Source: Aeromicrobium chenweiae
GTDB lineage: Bacteria > Actinomycetota > Actinomycetes > Propionibacteriales > Nocardioidaceae
DNA: 64,000 nucleotides
Assembly (NCBI RefSeq): GCF_003065605.1
Contig: NZ_CP026952.1
Coordinates: 2,914,001 to 2,978,000, forward strand
Direction: 5' to 3'
Shown: positions 1 through 7,977 of the stretch, piece after piece
Position numbering within the stretch: the stretch's first letter is position 1
Layout of the letters: each line of letters starts with the position of its first letter
The notes under the pieces: generated by a model
Seen by the model: only the letters and a program-made list of their open reading frames with translations
Told to the model about the DNA's origin: nothing
Databases searched by the model: none
Program-made: the position numbers and the translations under genes

Positions 1-134
1 TTCATGAGCGTGCTCTTGCCAGCGCCGTTGGGACCCAGCACGAGCACGATCTCCCCCGCCGAGACGGTGAAGTCGACGTCTCGGACCACGGGTAGCGTCC
101 CGTAGCCGGCTGACAGGTTGACAGTCTCAAGCAT
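1..134 (-). CDS. livF: LivF-type ABC transporter ATPase (partial, C-terminal part outside window)
   Basis: The ATG at 134-132 opens a frame that runs off the left edge of the window, leaving 44 codons. The visible part has the usual LivF opening, with an aromatic-containing A-loop (SAGYG) and a complete Walker A (GPNGAGKST) near residue 35-43. It overlaps the stop of the upstream livM-livG gene by 8 bases, so the two are translationally coupled. The family provides the second nucleotide-binding subunit of branched-chain amino acid (HAAT) importers and here would pair with the LivG domain of the adjacent fusion. Substrate cannot be told from this subunit. Confidence 0.9.
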   Translation of the reverse strand, partial: MLETVNLSAGYGTLPVVRDVDFTVSAGEIVLVLGPNGAGKSTLM

Positions 135-1917
135 GCTGCACTCCCGCGAAGAGATGGTTGATGGCCGGGTGGTTCCGCAGCTCGTCCGGGGTCCCCGAGA
201 GACGCACCTGGCCGCTGTCGACCACCGAGATGACGTCCGCGATCTGCCAGACGAGCTCGAGGTCGTGCTCCACGATCACGACGGACGCACCCGTCGCTGC
301 GACGACGGACTGGAGCAGGTTGCCGAACTCCTTGCGCTCGAGCTGGGACAGTCCGGCCGCGGGCTCGTCGAGCACGAGGATCGTCGGATCCTGGCGGAGG
401 ACACGGATGACCTCGAGGAAGCGTTGCTGCGCATGCGGCAGGACACCACCGGGGGTGCTGTCCCACTCCTCGCGGACCATGTCCAGTCCTTCACCGAGCC
501 AGCCGTCCTTCGCCGCACCGCCCCGCCCGACATCAAGGTTCTCCCACACCGACAGGTCGGAGAAGATTCGCGGTGCTTGGAACGTACGGGCCATGCCCAG
601 ACGAGCGCGCTGGACGGCACCGGACGAGGACACGTCCTTGCCGTTGAACACGACCGTTCCGGCGTCCAGCTTGATGAGTCCTGACAAGGAGTTGAGCAGC
701 GTTGTCTTGCCCGACCCGTTGGGACCCACGATTCCGTGGATCTGCGCCCTGCGGACCACGAAGGACACGTCGTCGAGAGCCTTGACCGAACCGAAGCTCC
801 GGCTGAGACCCTCGGCCTCCAAGATCACCTCATCGCGGTTGACGGCATCGGCGCGGCTGGTGTCCTCGGAGGCAACCGCCAGCACGGGGGCGAGAGAGAC
901 CGTCCCCTTGACGTTCTTGCGGCGCAACCGGTCGAGGAGAGCGATGAGGCTTCCCACGACACCTTCGGGCAGCAGGAACATCACGACGAATGCGATGCCT
1001 CCGTAGATCAGCAGCCTGTACTCGCCGACATCTGCCAGAACGGCGTTCGGCAGCACGTACAGCAGCAGCACTCCGACCAACGGCCCAAGAACCGTGCCAG
1101 GGCCGCCGATCACGACGATGAAGTACAGCAGCACCGAAAGTGCGATGGTGAACGATCCGGGTGCGACGTACTGGATCAGCGGGATGTAGAGCACTCCGGC
1201 CACTGCCGTGATCGCCGAAGCAAGGACGAAGGCGAGCATGCGCAGACGCCCTGGATGCAGACCGAGAGTCACTGCGGCCTCGGGGCTCGCCCCCACGACA
1301 CGCATTTGACGTCCCAAACGGCTGGAACGGATGATCGCGTACAGGACCACCGATCCGCACGTGAGAACGGTGATGATGAGGGTGAGCCAGTCGACCCGCC
1401 AGAAGACGATCTCCTGCAGCGCCGGAACAGGTGCCGTGATTCCCGTCAGTGCGTGGGTCTGCTTCTCGAACACGTGAAGCAGCTCGGGGAACGCCAGCGC
1501 ACCCGCCATCGTGACGAAACCGAGGTAGTAGCCCTGGACTCGCAAGGATGGCAGAGCCAGCAGCGTACCCACGGCCAGACCGGCGAGGAAGCCGAGGACT
1601 GCAGAGACGGCGAAGGAGTAGCCGCCGATCCCCGACGCCATCGCCGTGGCATAGGCAGCCGAGCCGAAGACGGCCCCCTGACCGAACGACATCTGACCTG
1701 CTTCGGAGCGCAGGATGTTCAGTCCCACGGCCGCCACGAGATAGAGGTTGGCGATCATCATGATCTGCAGCCAATAGATGCTGCCGGTGATCAAGGGGTA
1801 GACGCTGATCACGAGGACCAGGCCCAAGGTGAGTGCGACTTCCCTTCGCAGCTCCGGCCTGATGAGGCGGGTGAGCCTACGCCGGGGCGCCGTCGTGGTC
1901 GTGATGGTCTCGGTCAT
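127..1917 (-). CDS. Fused LivM permease and LivG ATPase of a HAAT-family ABC importer
   Basis: A single 596-residue protein. Residues about 1-330 are a multi-spanning LivM-type inner-membrane permease (PF02653-like, with [20 protein letters not shown] near residue 65-85). A hydrophilic linker of about 30 residues follows, then a LivG-type ATPase from about residue 360 to the end, with Walker [10 protein letters not shown] near 397 and Walker B ILVLDEP near 510-516. Separate livM and livG genes are usual; the fusion is seen in some lineages. The ABC signature reads LPHAQQR (about 494-500), where LSYGQQ or LPYGQQ is normal, so both the serine and the glycine of the C-loop are replaced. The start is one base from the livH stop, and the 3' end overlaps livF. 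It probably forms the importer with livH, livF and the lipoprotein at 2827-4053. Confidence 0.93.
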   Translation of the reverse strand: MTETITTTTAPRRRLTRLIRPELRREVALTLGLVLVISVYPLITGSIYWLQIMMIANLYLVAAVGLNILRSEAGQMSFGQGAVFGSAAYATAMASGIGGYSFAVSAVLGFLAGLAVGTLLALPSLRVQGYYLGFVTMAGALAFPELLHVFEKQTHALTGITAPVPALQEIVFWRVDWLTLIITVLTCGSVVLYAIIRSSRLGRQMRVVGASPEAAVTLGLHPGRLRMLAFVLASAITAVAGVLYIPLIQYVAPGSFTIALSVLLYFIVVIGGPGTVLGPLVGVLLLYVLPNAVLADVGEYRLLIYGGIAFVVMFLLPEGVVGSLIALLDRLRRKNVKGTVSLAPVLAVASEDTSRADAVNRDEVILEAEGLSRSFGSVKALDDVSFVVRRAQIHGIVGPNGSGKTTLLNSLSGLIKLDAGTVVFNGKDVSSSGAVQRARLGMARTFQAPRIFSDLSVWENLDVGRGGAAKDGWLGEGLDMVREEWDSTPGGVLPHAQQRFLEVIRVLRQDPTILVLDEPAAGLSQLERKEFGNLLQSVVAATGASVVIVEHDLELVWQIADVISVVDSGQVRLSGTPDELRNHPAINHLFAGVQHA

Positions 1918-1918
1918 G

Positions 1919-2797
1919 TCATACCCGCCTTGCGTGAGGTCGTCCGAAGATGCCCTGGGGGCGCAGCATCAGCACGGCCACGATGACCGCCACGGCCAGA
2001 GGCGTCTGGAGCTGGTTGCCCCATTCGTAGGTGACGTACATCAGCAGGACACCGAAGATGGGACCGGCGATGAGCGCGCCGGTGTTGTTGCCGAGTCCGC
2101 CGACGACGGCCACGATGAAGCCGAAGATCAGGTACTGGAGTGCGTTGGACTCGGAGATGCCGATGACCGAGGCACCGAGGAACCCGGTAAGTCCCAGCAC
2201 GACGCCGGCGATGGCGAACGAGAGGACCTGGAGCTGACGCGTCGCCGCGCCGGCCGCGCGCGCTGCCTCCAGATCTTGGGACAAGGCGCTCAGGGCCAGC
2301 CCGACAAGGAACGTCCTTTGGAACCATCGCAGGGCGAGATAGACGATCACGGTGAGCGCAATCAGGCCGAGATAGATGTACGGCACCTGGGTGCCGGCGA
2401 ACGAGAACGTCCCGAAGGGGTTCTTGACGCTCAGGGCATTCGGCCCCATCGACAGCGTCACCAGCGCACCCGTGATGATCGAGGCGGCCAGCGTCGTGAC
2501 GATCCACGAGTGCTGCTCCACCGACGACCGGAGCGGGAGGAGGGTGAGCAGACCTTGGAAGCCTGTCAGCACTGCCATGCCTGCCGCCACCGCCAACAGG
2601 CAGAGCAACCAGATCACGACTCCCCCGCCCTCGGGATACCACAGGAATGCCAGCACACCGGCCACCACGAGCAGGTGACCCTGCGCGAAGTTCAGGATCC
2701 CGCTGGCGTTGAAGATGACGTTCAAGCTCATCGCCAGCAGTGCGAAGACCGAACCTGATCCGATACCGCGAATCAGGATGATCGATAGTTCATCCAC
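1919..2797 (-). CDS. livH: LivH-type permease of a branched-chain amino acid-family ABC importer
   Basis: 292 residues of mostly hydrophobic sequence with the family opening (ALLAMSLNVIFNASGILNFA), typical of LivH, the partner permease of LivM. GTG start at 2797, preceded by a purine-rich ribosome site (GGAGGG). Its stop is one base before the livM-livG start. The gene lies directly after the binding-protein gene with a 29-base gap, so the order is binding protein, livH, livM-livG, livF in one operon. HAAT importers move branched-chain amino acids, amides, urea or aromatic and short-chain acids; the nearby tautomerase and FadR-type regulator make an organic acid or aromatic substrate as likely as an amino acid, but this is inference. 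Confidence 0.93.
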   Translation of the reverse strand: MDELSIILIRGIGSGSVFALLAMSLNVIFNASGILNFAQGHLLVVAGVLAFLWYPEGGGVVIWLLCLLAVAAGMAVLTGFQGLLTLLPLRSSVEQHSWIVTTLAASIITGALVTLSMGPNALSVKNPFGTFSFAGTQVPYIYLGLIALTVIVYLALRWFQRTFLVGLALSALSQDLEAARAAGAATRQLQVLSFAIAGVVLGLTGFLGASVIGISESNALQYLIFGFIVAVVGGLGNNTGALIAGPIFGVLLMYVTYEWGNQLQTPLAVAVIVAVLMLRPQGIFGRPHARRV

Positions 2798-2826
2798 GAG
2801 CTCACCCTCCTCCTCGTCCTAGATCC

Positions 2827-4053
2827 TCAGGAGCAATCGGCGCGCTGGAAGACGCTGTCCGAGACGCTCGTGCCGGGGTCGACGAGCGACAGGGAATCCG
2901 AGGTGAACAGGAAGTGCGTGTCCTTGGTCATGCCGAACGCCTGGTTCACGAGCGGGATGTCCTTGGGCAGGTTCGTGCCGTTCTCCTCGAGCCAGGCGGC
3001 GACCTTGGGTCCGTCCGTCGTACCGGTGGCCTCGATGGCAGCCTTGAAGAGATAGACCGCGTCGTGCGACTGAGCGATCGAGTCGAACGACGCGCCCTTG
3101 GCGCGCTTCTCGCTGAACGCCCGCACCGTCTTGACGAAGCTCGAGGTCGACTCAGGGACCTCCTCCTTCGTGCAGGCACTGAACGAGGAGAAGGTGATCG
3201 CGTTCATGTTCTCGTACGCGTCGTCACCCGCGATCTCCATCACGGTGTCCGCGAAGGTCGTGCCGTAGCTCCCGGTGAAGGGAACGTCCCAGTTGAGCTG
3301 CTTGACCTGCTCGAGGACTCGGGCGGTGTCGCTGCTGGCCACCGGGAAGAGCAGGACGTGGTCCGGGTTGCCCTTCTTGAGGCTGAGGAGCTGCGGTGTC
3401 ACGTCAGTGTTCTTGATCGACAGCTCTTGGGTGCCCGACAGCTTCAGGCCGCGCTTCTTGATGTCGGCCTTCATGGCATCAGCAGCGGTCTTGCCCTGCG
3501 TGCCACCGTCGCTGAGGATCGCAATGGACTTGGCACCGTCCTTCACGGCGGCATCCACCATCTCCTGCGCCTGCGTCGTGGCGTTCATCGTCCAGGAGAA
3601 GCTGTAAGGAGCAATGTCCGGCGTGACCTTCTCGGATCCTGCGCCCATGATCGAGGGGGTCTTGGTGCTCTTCAGCAGGGGCAGGGTCGCCAGGACCGGG
3701 TCGCTCGACAGGGGGCCGAGGACCAGATCAACCTTCTCCTGGTTGACCACGCGGTTCATCTCGGTGACGGCCTTCGTGGCGTCGAGCTCATCGTCGCCGT
3801 AGACAACCTTGACCTGGCGGCCGTCGATCCCGCCGTTGGCGTTGATCTCCTTGACGGCGATTTCGGTGCCGATCTTCGCCCAGTCGCCGTTGGCAGCCGC
3901 CGGCCCGGTCAGGGGGTAGACAGCGCCGATCTTGATCGGCCCCTTGTCGTCTCCGCCTGCGGCTGAGCCGCCGCCGCACGCCGCGAGGCTGAGGGCCAGG
4001 GCCGAGGCCGCACCAGCGATGGCGACGCTCCGACGCTTCGAGTTCATCGTCAT
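2827..4053 (-). CDS. Periplasmic-binding lipoprotein of the HAAT ABC importer (LivJ/LivK-like)
   Basis: 408 residues beginning with a signal peptide and lipobox (LAAC, Cys26), so the protein is membrane-anchored outside the cell. The body matches the type-1 periplasmic binding fold of leucine/branched-chain-binding proteins (GAVYPLTGPAAANGDWAKIG near residue 43-62). It is the first gene of the importer operon. ATG at 4053 has AAGGAA five bases upstream; a second ATG two codons later is less well placed. About 60 bases upstream lies an 11-base sequence shared with the tautomerase promoter, suggesting common control. The binding specificity cannot be read from the sequence; such proteins also bind amides, benzoate-type acids and urea. 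Confidence 0.93.
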   Translation of the reverse strand: MTMNSKRRSVAIAGAASALALSLAACGGGSAAGGDDKGPIKIGAVYPLTGPAAANGDWAKIGTEIAVKEINANGGIDGRQVKVVYGDDELDATKAVTEMNRVVNQEKVDLVLGPLSSDPVLATLPLLKSTKTPSIMGAGSEKVTPDIAPYSFSWTMNATTQAQEMVDAAVKDGAKSIAILSDGGTQGKTAADAMKADIKKRGLKLSGTQELSIKNTDVTPQLLSLKKGNPDHVLLFPVASSDTARVLEQVKQLNWDVPFTGSYGTTFADTVMEIAGDDAYENMNAITFSSFSACTKEEVPESTSSFVKTVRAFSEKRAKGASFDSIAQSHDAVYLFKAAIEATGTTDGPKVAAWLEENGTNLPKDIPLVNQAFGMTKDTHFLFTSDSLSLVDPGTSVSDSVFQRADCS

Positions 4054-4111
4054 TGAATTTCCTTCTGCTCACAGGATCGGCGCAGGGGGGATGCGCCGGA
4101 CATCACGAAGA

Positions 4112-4122
4112 AAAGGATAATC
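4112..4122 (-). promoter_or_regulatory. Shared 11-base promoter/operator motif upstream of the importer operon
   Basis: AAAGGATAATC occurs here, 59 bases before the start of the binding-protein gene, and again at 4482-4492, 62 bases before the tautomerase start. With flanking bases the match is AAAGGATAATCNNTCG. The common distance to both start codons suggests a promoter element or an operator for the GntR/FadR regulator at 4546-5274. Confidence 0.45.
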
Positions 4123-4131
4123 TCTCGATTC

Positions 4132-4142
4132 TTCATAATGAA
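4132..4142. promoter_or_regulatory. Small palindrome TTCAT-A-ATGAA, candidate operator
   Basis: A perfect 5-1-5 inverted repeat in the AT-rich upstream region of the importer operon, ten bases beyond the shared AAAGGATAATC motif. AT-rich palindromes of this size upstream of a catabolic importer are typical sites for FadR-type GntR regulators, but it could be chance in a short AT-rich patch. Confidence 0.3.
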
Positions 4143-4222
4143 TAGTCTCTATCTAGCGCGCGGGTGTGTCAAGCGCCACAGGACTGATCACTCGGCCGTG
4201 GTGGGCGAAACCGGCAGGAGGA

Positions 4223-4420
4223 CTACTGGCGCGGCGCGGTCTCGGCGACGAGGGTGCCGCCGATCGCCACGTTCTCAGCGCTCATCTCCTGCAGGTGAAC
4301 CTGCACGCTGGAGCGCGCGACGCCGAGCGAATCGACCGCCACGTCGGTCAGCGCGGCCGCCAAGGAGCGCTTCTGCTCGTACGACCTGCCCGCGAGCAGC
4401 TCCACCTTGATGATCGGCAT
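4223..4420 (-). CDS. 4-oxalocrotonate tautomerase-family protein
   Basis: 65 residues. The start is set at the ATG at 4420 because the next codon is proline: this family uses the amino-terminal proline, exposed by Met removal, as catalytic base, and PIIKVELLAGR matches the family N-terminus. An AGAGGG ribosome site lies upstream. Numbered from Pro1, Arg11 is present, but the position of the second 4-OT arginine (Arg39) is glutamine (SVQV), so the substrate may differ from 2-hydroxymuconate. Such enzymes act in meta-cleavage of aromatic compounds or as promiscuous tautomerases. It stands alone between the importer and the GntR regulator and shares an upstream motif with the importer, so it may belong to the same regulon. 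Confidence 0.85.
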   Translation of the reverse strand: MPIIKVELLAGRSYEQKRSLAAALTDVAVDSLGVARSSVQVHLQEMSAENVAIGGTLVAETAPRQ

Positions 4421-4481
4421 GGGGGCACCCTCTCGCGCAAAAGATGCCGCGGCATACGACATCGCCACCATTAGATCACAT

Positions 4482-4492
4482 AAAGGATAATC
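4482..4492 (-). promoter_or_regulatory. Second copy of the AAAGGATAATC motif, upstream of the tautomerase
   Basis: Same 11 bases and orientation as 4112-4122, 62 bases before the tautomerase start. A looser relative (TTAGGATCA on the minus strand, around 5320-5330) lies upstream of the GntR gene. Together these suggest one regulator controlling three transcripts. Confidence 0.45.
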
Positions 4493-4545
4493 ATTCGTGA
4501 CTTTTTGGCCCGGCTAGGGACGGGCCTGCCTGAGCCGACGTGGCG

Positions 4546-5274
4546 TCAGAGCCGGCCTTCCCAGTGGTCACGCGGGATGATCGGCCGATCGGCGAGATCG
4601 TGCTCGATCAGGAAGTCGCGGAACCCCTCGAGATGGCTCGTCATGGTTCGCTTCGCACGCGGCGCGTCACCTGCGGCAATCGACTCGGCGATCTTGGTGT
4701 GGGCCCGCTGAGCCGACGCGATGTCCGTCTCGGTCGACTCCTCCACCTTGACCTGCATCTCCAGCGGAGAGTGCAGCATCTCCATCGTCAGCTGCACGAC
4801 ACCATTGCCGGTCATGGCCGCCAGGGCCACGTGGAAGTCCGCGTGCTGGTCGCTCTGGTAGGCATCGGCCGACGCAATCGACAACAGATGCTGTCGCTGC
4901 TCGTCCGTGGCGTGCTCGGCTGCGAGCGCGGCCGCGAACGGTTCGATCTGCAGCCGGAAGGAGATCAGCTCCAGGGCCGTGGTCTCCATCAGACTCATGC
5001 GCAGGGCCGCGGCGTAGCCTGCGTTCTGGATGTTGGGCTGCCGCGCACGAATGCCGCCCCCCGGTCCCCTCTTGATCTCGATCAAGCCATCCTGCTCGAG
5101 CAGCCGCAGGCCCTCACGCACACTGCCACGGCTCAACCCGTACATCTCGGTGAGCTCGGACTCCGAGGGGAGCGCCGTGCCCTCGGGCAAGCGCTCGATC
5201 ACGATCTTGCGACGAATGGCGGAAACGATCACGTCCGCCGCCTTGGGCAGTCGTTCGCGCCTAATGCTCTCCAT
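4546..5274 (-). CDS. FadR/FCD-type GntR transcriptional regulator
   Basis: 242 residues. The N-terminal 75 residues are a GntR winged helix (LPSESELTEMYGLSRGSVRE near 35-54), followed by a glycine-rich turn (RGPGGGI) and an all-helical FCD ligand-binding domain with the metal-ligand-type residues expected in HADFHVAL near 165. FCD regulators sense carboxylic acids such as lactate, gluconate or acyl-CoA-related compounds and usually repress neighbouring genes. ATG at 5274 has AAGGAA upstream. It points the same way as the importer and tautomerase genes and away from lon, and is the obvious candidate to regulate them. Confidence 0.9.
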   Translation of the reverse strand: MESIRRERLPKAADVIVSAIRRKIVIERLPEGTALPSESELTEMYGLSRGSVREGLRLLEQDGLIEIKRGPGGGIRARQPNIQNAGYAAALRMSLMETTALELISFRLQIEPFAAALAAEHATDEQRQHLLSIASADAYQSDQHADFHVALAAMTGNGVVQLTMEMLHSPLEMQVKVEESTETDIASAQRAHTKIAESIAAGDAPRAKRTMTSHLEGFRDFLIEHDLADRPIIPRDHWEGRL

Positions 5275-5439
5275 CGCCCGTTCCTTTTTGGTGAATACCC
5301 TCAGTCGTGCACAACAGAATTGATCCTAATGTATTAGCGCCGAATGTGGAGGTGGCTGCATGGACAACCTCTCACCTATCTGCGCGTCCGCCGTCAGCGA
5401 ACAGGAGGCGCTCTCCGGAACAACCGTCCCCGGACGGTG

Positions 5440-5460
5440 GTTGAGCCCATCAGACTCAAC
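5440..5460 (+). promoter_or_regulatory. HAIR-like operator (HspR site) upstream of lon
   Basis: GTTGAGC, seven bases, ACTCAAC. The established HspR-binding inverted repeat of actinobacteria (HAIR) is CTTGAGT-N7-ACTCAAG; the half-sites here differ only at outer positions and one inner base, and spacing is exact. It ends 14 bases before the lon start codon, and HspR is known to repress lon in streptomycetes. A GAGGAG ribosome site follows at 5464-5469. Confidence 0.75.
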
Positions 5461-5474
5461 TCTGAGGAGACCCC

Positions 5475-7805
5475 GTGAGCACATTGCAGCAGTTCCCCGT
5501 CCTGGCCCTGGAGGACGTCGTCGTCCTTCCCGGCATGGTTGTCCCGATCGAGCTCGACGACGCGGCGCGCGCCGCCGTCGACGCCGCGCGCACGAGCAAC
5601 AACGATCGTCTCCTCGTGGCTCCGCGCCTCGAGGACCGCTACGCCACGCACGGCGTCATCGCCACGATCCAGCAGGTCGGACGCCTCCCCGGCGGCGGAC
5701 CCGGCGCCGTCCTGCGCGCCGAGCAGCGCGCGCACATCCAAGGTGGCGTGACCGGCCCCGGTGCCGCCCTGTGGGTCGAGGCCGAGCTGGTCGAGGAGGC
5801 CGCACCCACCGACGAGGTCCGTGACCTCGCGCAGGAGTACAAGAGCCTGCTCGTCACGATCCTGCAGAAGCGCAACGCGTGGCAGGTCATCGACTCCGTG
5901 CAGCGGCTCACCGATCCCGGCGAGCTCGCCGACACCGCGGGCTACGCGTCATACCTGGAGCTGGAGCAGAAGCGCCAGCTGCTGGAGACCGAGGACGTCG
6001 CCGCGCGGCTGACGGCCCTGATCGGCTGGGCCCGTGAGTACCTGGCCGAGGCCGAGGTCAACGAGAAGATCTCGGAGTCGGTGCAGGAGAGCATCGACAA
6101 GAACCAGCGCGAGTTCGTCCTGCGCCAGCAGCTCGCCGCGATCCGCAAGGAGCTCGGCGACGACGAGCCCGAGGACACCAAGGACTACCGCGAGCGCGTC
6201 GAGGAGGCAGACCTCCCCGACGACGTCCGCAAGGCAGCCCTGCGTGAGGTCGGCAAGCTCGAGCGCGGCAGCGACCAGAACCCCGAGGCCGGCTACATCC
6301 GCACCTGGCTCGACACCGTCCTCGAGCTGCCCTGGAACGTCAAGACCGACGACAGCACCGACATCTCCGCGGCCCGCGCGGTGCTCGATGCCGACCACCA
6401 CGGCCTGGACGACGTCAAGGACCGCATCGTGGAGTACCTCGCGGTGCGCGCCCGTCGCAAGGAGCGTGGCCTCGAGGTCGTCGGCGGACGCGGCTCCGGC
6501 GCGGTGATGGCGCTGGTCGGCCCTCCGGGCGTCGGCAAGACGTCCCTCGGCGAGAGCGTGGCCCGTGCCCTCGGACGCAACTTCGTCCGCGTCGCCCTCG
6601 GCGGCGTGCGTGACGAGGCCGAGATCCGCGGCCACCGCCGGACGTACGTCGGCGCGCTGCCGGGCCGCCTGGTCCGTGCGATCGGCGAGGCCGGGTCGAT
6701 GAACCCGGTCGTCCTGCTCGACGAGATCGACAAGGTCGGTGCCGACTACCGGGGCGATCCCGCGGCGGCACTGCTCGAGGTGCTCGACCCGGCGCAGAAC
6801 CACACGTTCCGCGACCACTACCTCGATCTCGACCTCGACCTGTCGGACGTGCTGTTCCTGGCGACGGCGAACGTCATCGAGCAGATCCCGCAACCGCTGC
6901 TCGACCGCATGGAGCTCGTCCAGCTGGACGGGTACACCGAGGACGACAAGGTGCAGATCGCCCGTCGCTACCTGGCACCGCGGCAGCTCGAGCGGGCTGC
7001 GTTGACCGATGACGAGGTCGAGATCACCGACGAGGCCCTCCGCGAGATCGCCGCGTCGTACACCCGCGAGGCGGGCGTGCGGCAGATGGAGCGGCTGCTG
7101 GCCAAGGTGTTCCGCAAGGTGGCCACGAAGCTCACCGACCCGGACGTCACCCGCCCCGTGGTGGTGGACGACAAGACCCTCATCGACTACATCGGTCGGC
7201 CGCGGTTCATCCCGGAGGTGGCTGAGCGCACCGCGGTGCCGGGTGTCTCCACCGGGCTCGCGGTCACCGGTCTCGGTGGCGACGTGCTCTTCATCGAGGC
7301 CAGCGCGTACGAGGGCGAGCGCAAGCTCGCGATCACCGGCCAGCTCGGCGACGTCATGAAGGAGTCTGCGCAGATCGCGCTGACGTACGTCAGGTCGCAC
7401 GCCGACGCGATCGGCATCGACCCGGCGACGCTCGAGCGGACGATCCACCTGCACGTGCCGGCCGGTGCGGTGCCGAAGGACGGTCCGTCAGCCGGCGTCA
7501 CCATGGTGACCGCGCTGACGTCCCTGGCCCTGGGCCGCAACGTGCGGGCCGACGTGGGCATGACCGGTGAGGTCACCCTCAACGGTCGGGTCCTGCCGAT
7601 CGGCGGCGTGAAGCAGAAGCTCATGGCGGCGCAGCGCGCCGGGCTGAAGACGGTCTTCATCCCGGCCCGCAACGAGGTCGACCTGGTCGACGTGCCCGAG
7701 GAGGTGCTCGCCGAGCTCGACGTCCGTCCGGTCGCCGATGTCGCGGAGATCCTCGCGTACGCGCTGGAGCCCGCGGCCGAGGCCAGCACGGTCGAGGCTG
7801 CCTGA
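5475..7805 (+). CDS. lon: Lon ATP-dependent serine protease
   Basis: 776 residues, normal length for bacterial LonA. An N-terminal substrate-binding LON domain (about 1-190) and a coiled-coil region precede the AAA+ module, with Walker A GPPGVGKTS near 350 and Walker B VVLLDEID near 416. The C-terminal protease domain has the catalytic serine in KDGPSAG (about 672) and the catalytic lysine in GGVKQK (about 714). It is a soluble homohexamer that degrades misfolded and regulatory proteins. GTG start at 5475 with GAGGAG upstream; the HAIR-like site between promoter and start suggests HspR heat-shock control. The gene is monocistronic, facing the adenosine deaminase gene across a repeat-filled gap. 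Confidence 0.98.
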   Translation: MSTLQQFPVLALEDVVVLPGMVVPIELDDAARAAVDAARTSNNDRLLVAPRLEDRYATHGVIATIQQVGRLPGGGPGAVLRAEQRAHIQGGVTGPGAALWVEAELVEEAAPTDEVRDLAQEYKSLLVTILQKRNAWQVIDSVQRLTDPGELADTAGYASYLELEQKRQLLETEDVAARLTALIGWAREYLAEAEVNEKISESVQESIDKNQREFVLRQQLAAIRKELGDDEPEDTKDYRERVEEADLPDDVRKAALREVGKLERGSDQNPEAGYIRTWLDTVLELPWNVKTDDSTDISAARAVLDADHHGLDDVKDRIVEYLAVRARRKERGLEVVGGRGSGAVMALVGPPGVGKTSLGESVARALGRNFVRVALGGVRDEAEIRGHRRTYVGALPGRLVRAIGEAGSMNPVVLLDEIDKVGADYRGDPAAALLEVLDPAQNHTFRDHYLDLDLDLSDVLFLATANVIEQIPQPLLDRMELVQLDGYTEDDKVQIARRYLAPRQLERAALTDDEVEITDEALREIAASYTREAGVRQMERLLAKVFRKVATKLTDPDVTRPVVVDDKTLIDYIGRPRFIPEVAERTAVPGVSTGLAVTGLGGDVLFIEASAYEGERKLAITGQLGDVMKESAQIALTYVRSHADAIGIDPATLERTIHLHVPAGAVPKDGPSAGVTMVTALTSLALGRNVRADVGMTGEVTLNGRVLPIGGVKQKLMAAQRAGLKTVFIPARNEVDLVDVPEEVLAELDVRPVADVAEILAYALEPAAEASTVEAA

Positions 7806-7868
7806 CCCGGCCGCCCGACCACCCGCCGACTGGGGGTCCCCCGCTTGCGGGGAGTCACATATGGCAAG

Positions 7869-7904
7869 CGAGGAGTCACGCACGGATCCGTGCGTGACTC
7901 CTCG
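7869..7904. terminator. Perfect 36-base palindrome between convergent lon and add
   Basis: Every base from 7869 to 7904 pairs with its mirror base around the centre at 7886/7887 (central GGATCC, outer arms CGAGGAGTCACGCAC and complement). In RNA it would form a very stable hairpin from either strand and may serve as a bidirectional terminator for lon and the salvage operon ending at 7978. It has no U tract. Just upstream, CGCTTGC and GCAAGCG flank a second small hairpin. Confidence 0.6.
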
Positions 7905-7973
7905 GCGTCTGTACGTGACTCGTCGGCGTCTGTACGTGACTCGTCGGCGTCCGTGCGCGACTCGTCGGCGTCT
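7890..7973. repeat. Four tandem 21-base repeats in the lon-add gap
   Basis: Four contiguous 21-base units at 7890-7910, 7911-7931, 7932-7952 and 7953-7973 share the core GTGACTCGTCGGCGTC with one to three changes per unit. The first unit is also the right arm of the 36-base palindrome, so the array seems to have grown from it. The array ends four bases before the adenosine deaminase stop codon. There are no spacers, so it is not a CRISPR array. Confidence 0.85.
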
Positions 7974-7977
7974 GGGG

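Noticed and set aside
5949..7454. Minus-strand frame opposite lon
   Set aside because: GC shadow with no motif; lon motifs are complete on the plus strand.
7890..7973. Possible CRISPR array
   Set aside because: Units are directly contiguous with no spacers and only four copies; no cas genes anywhere in the window.
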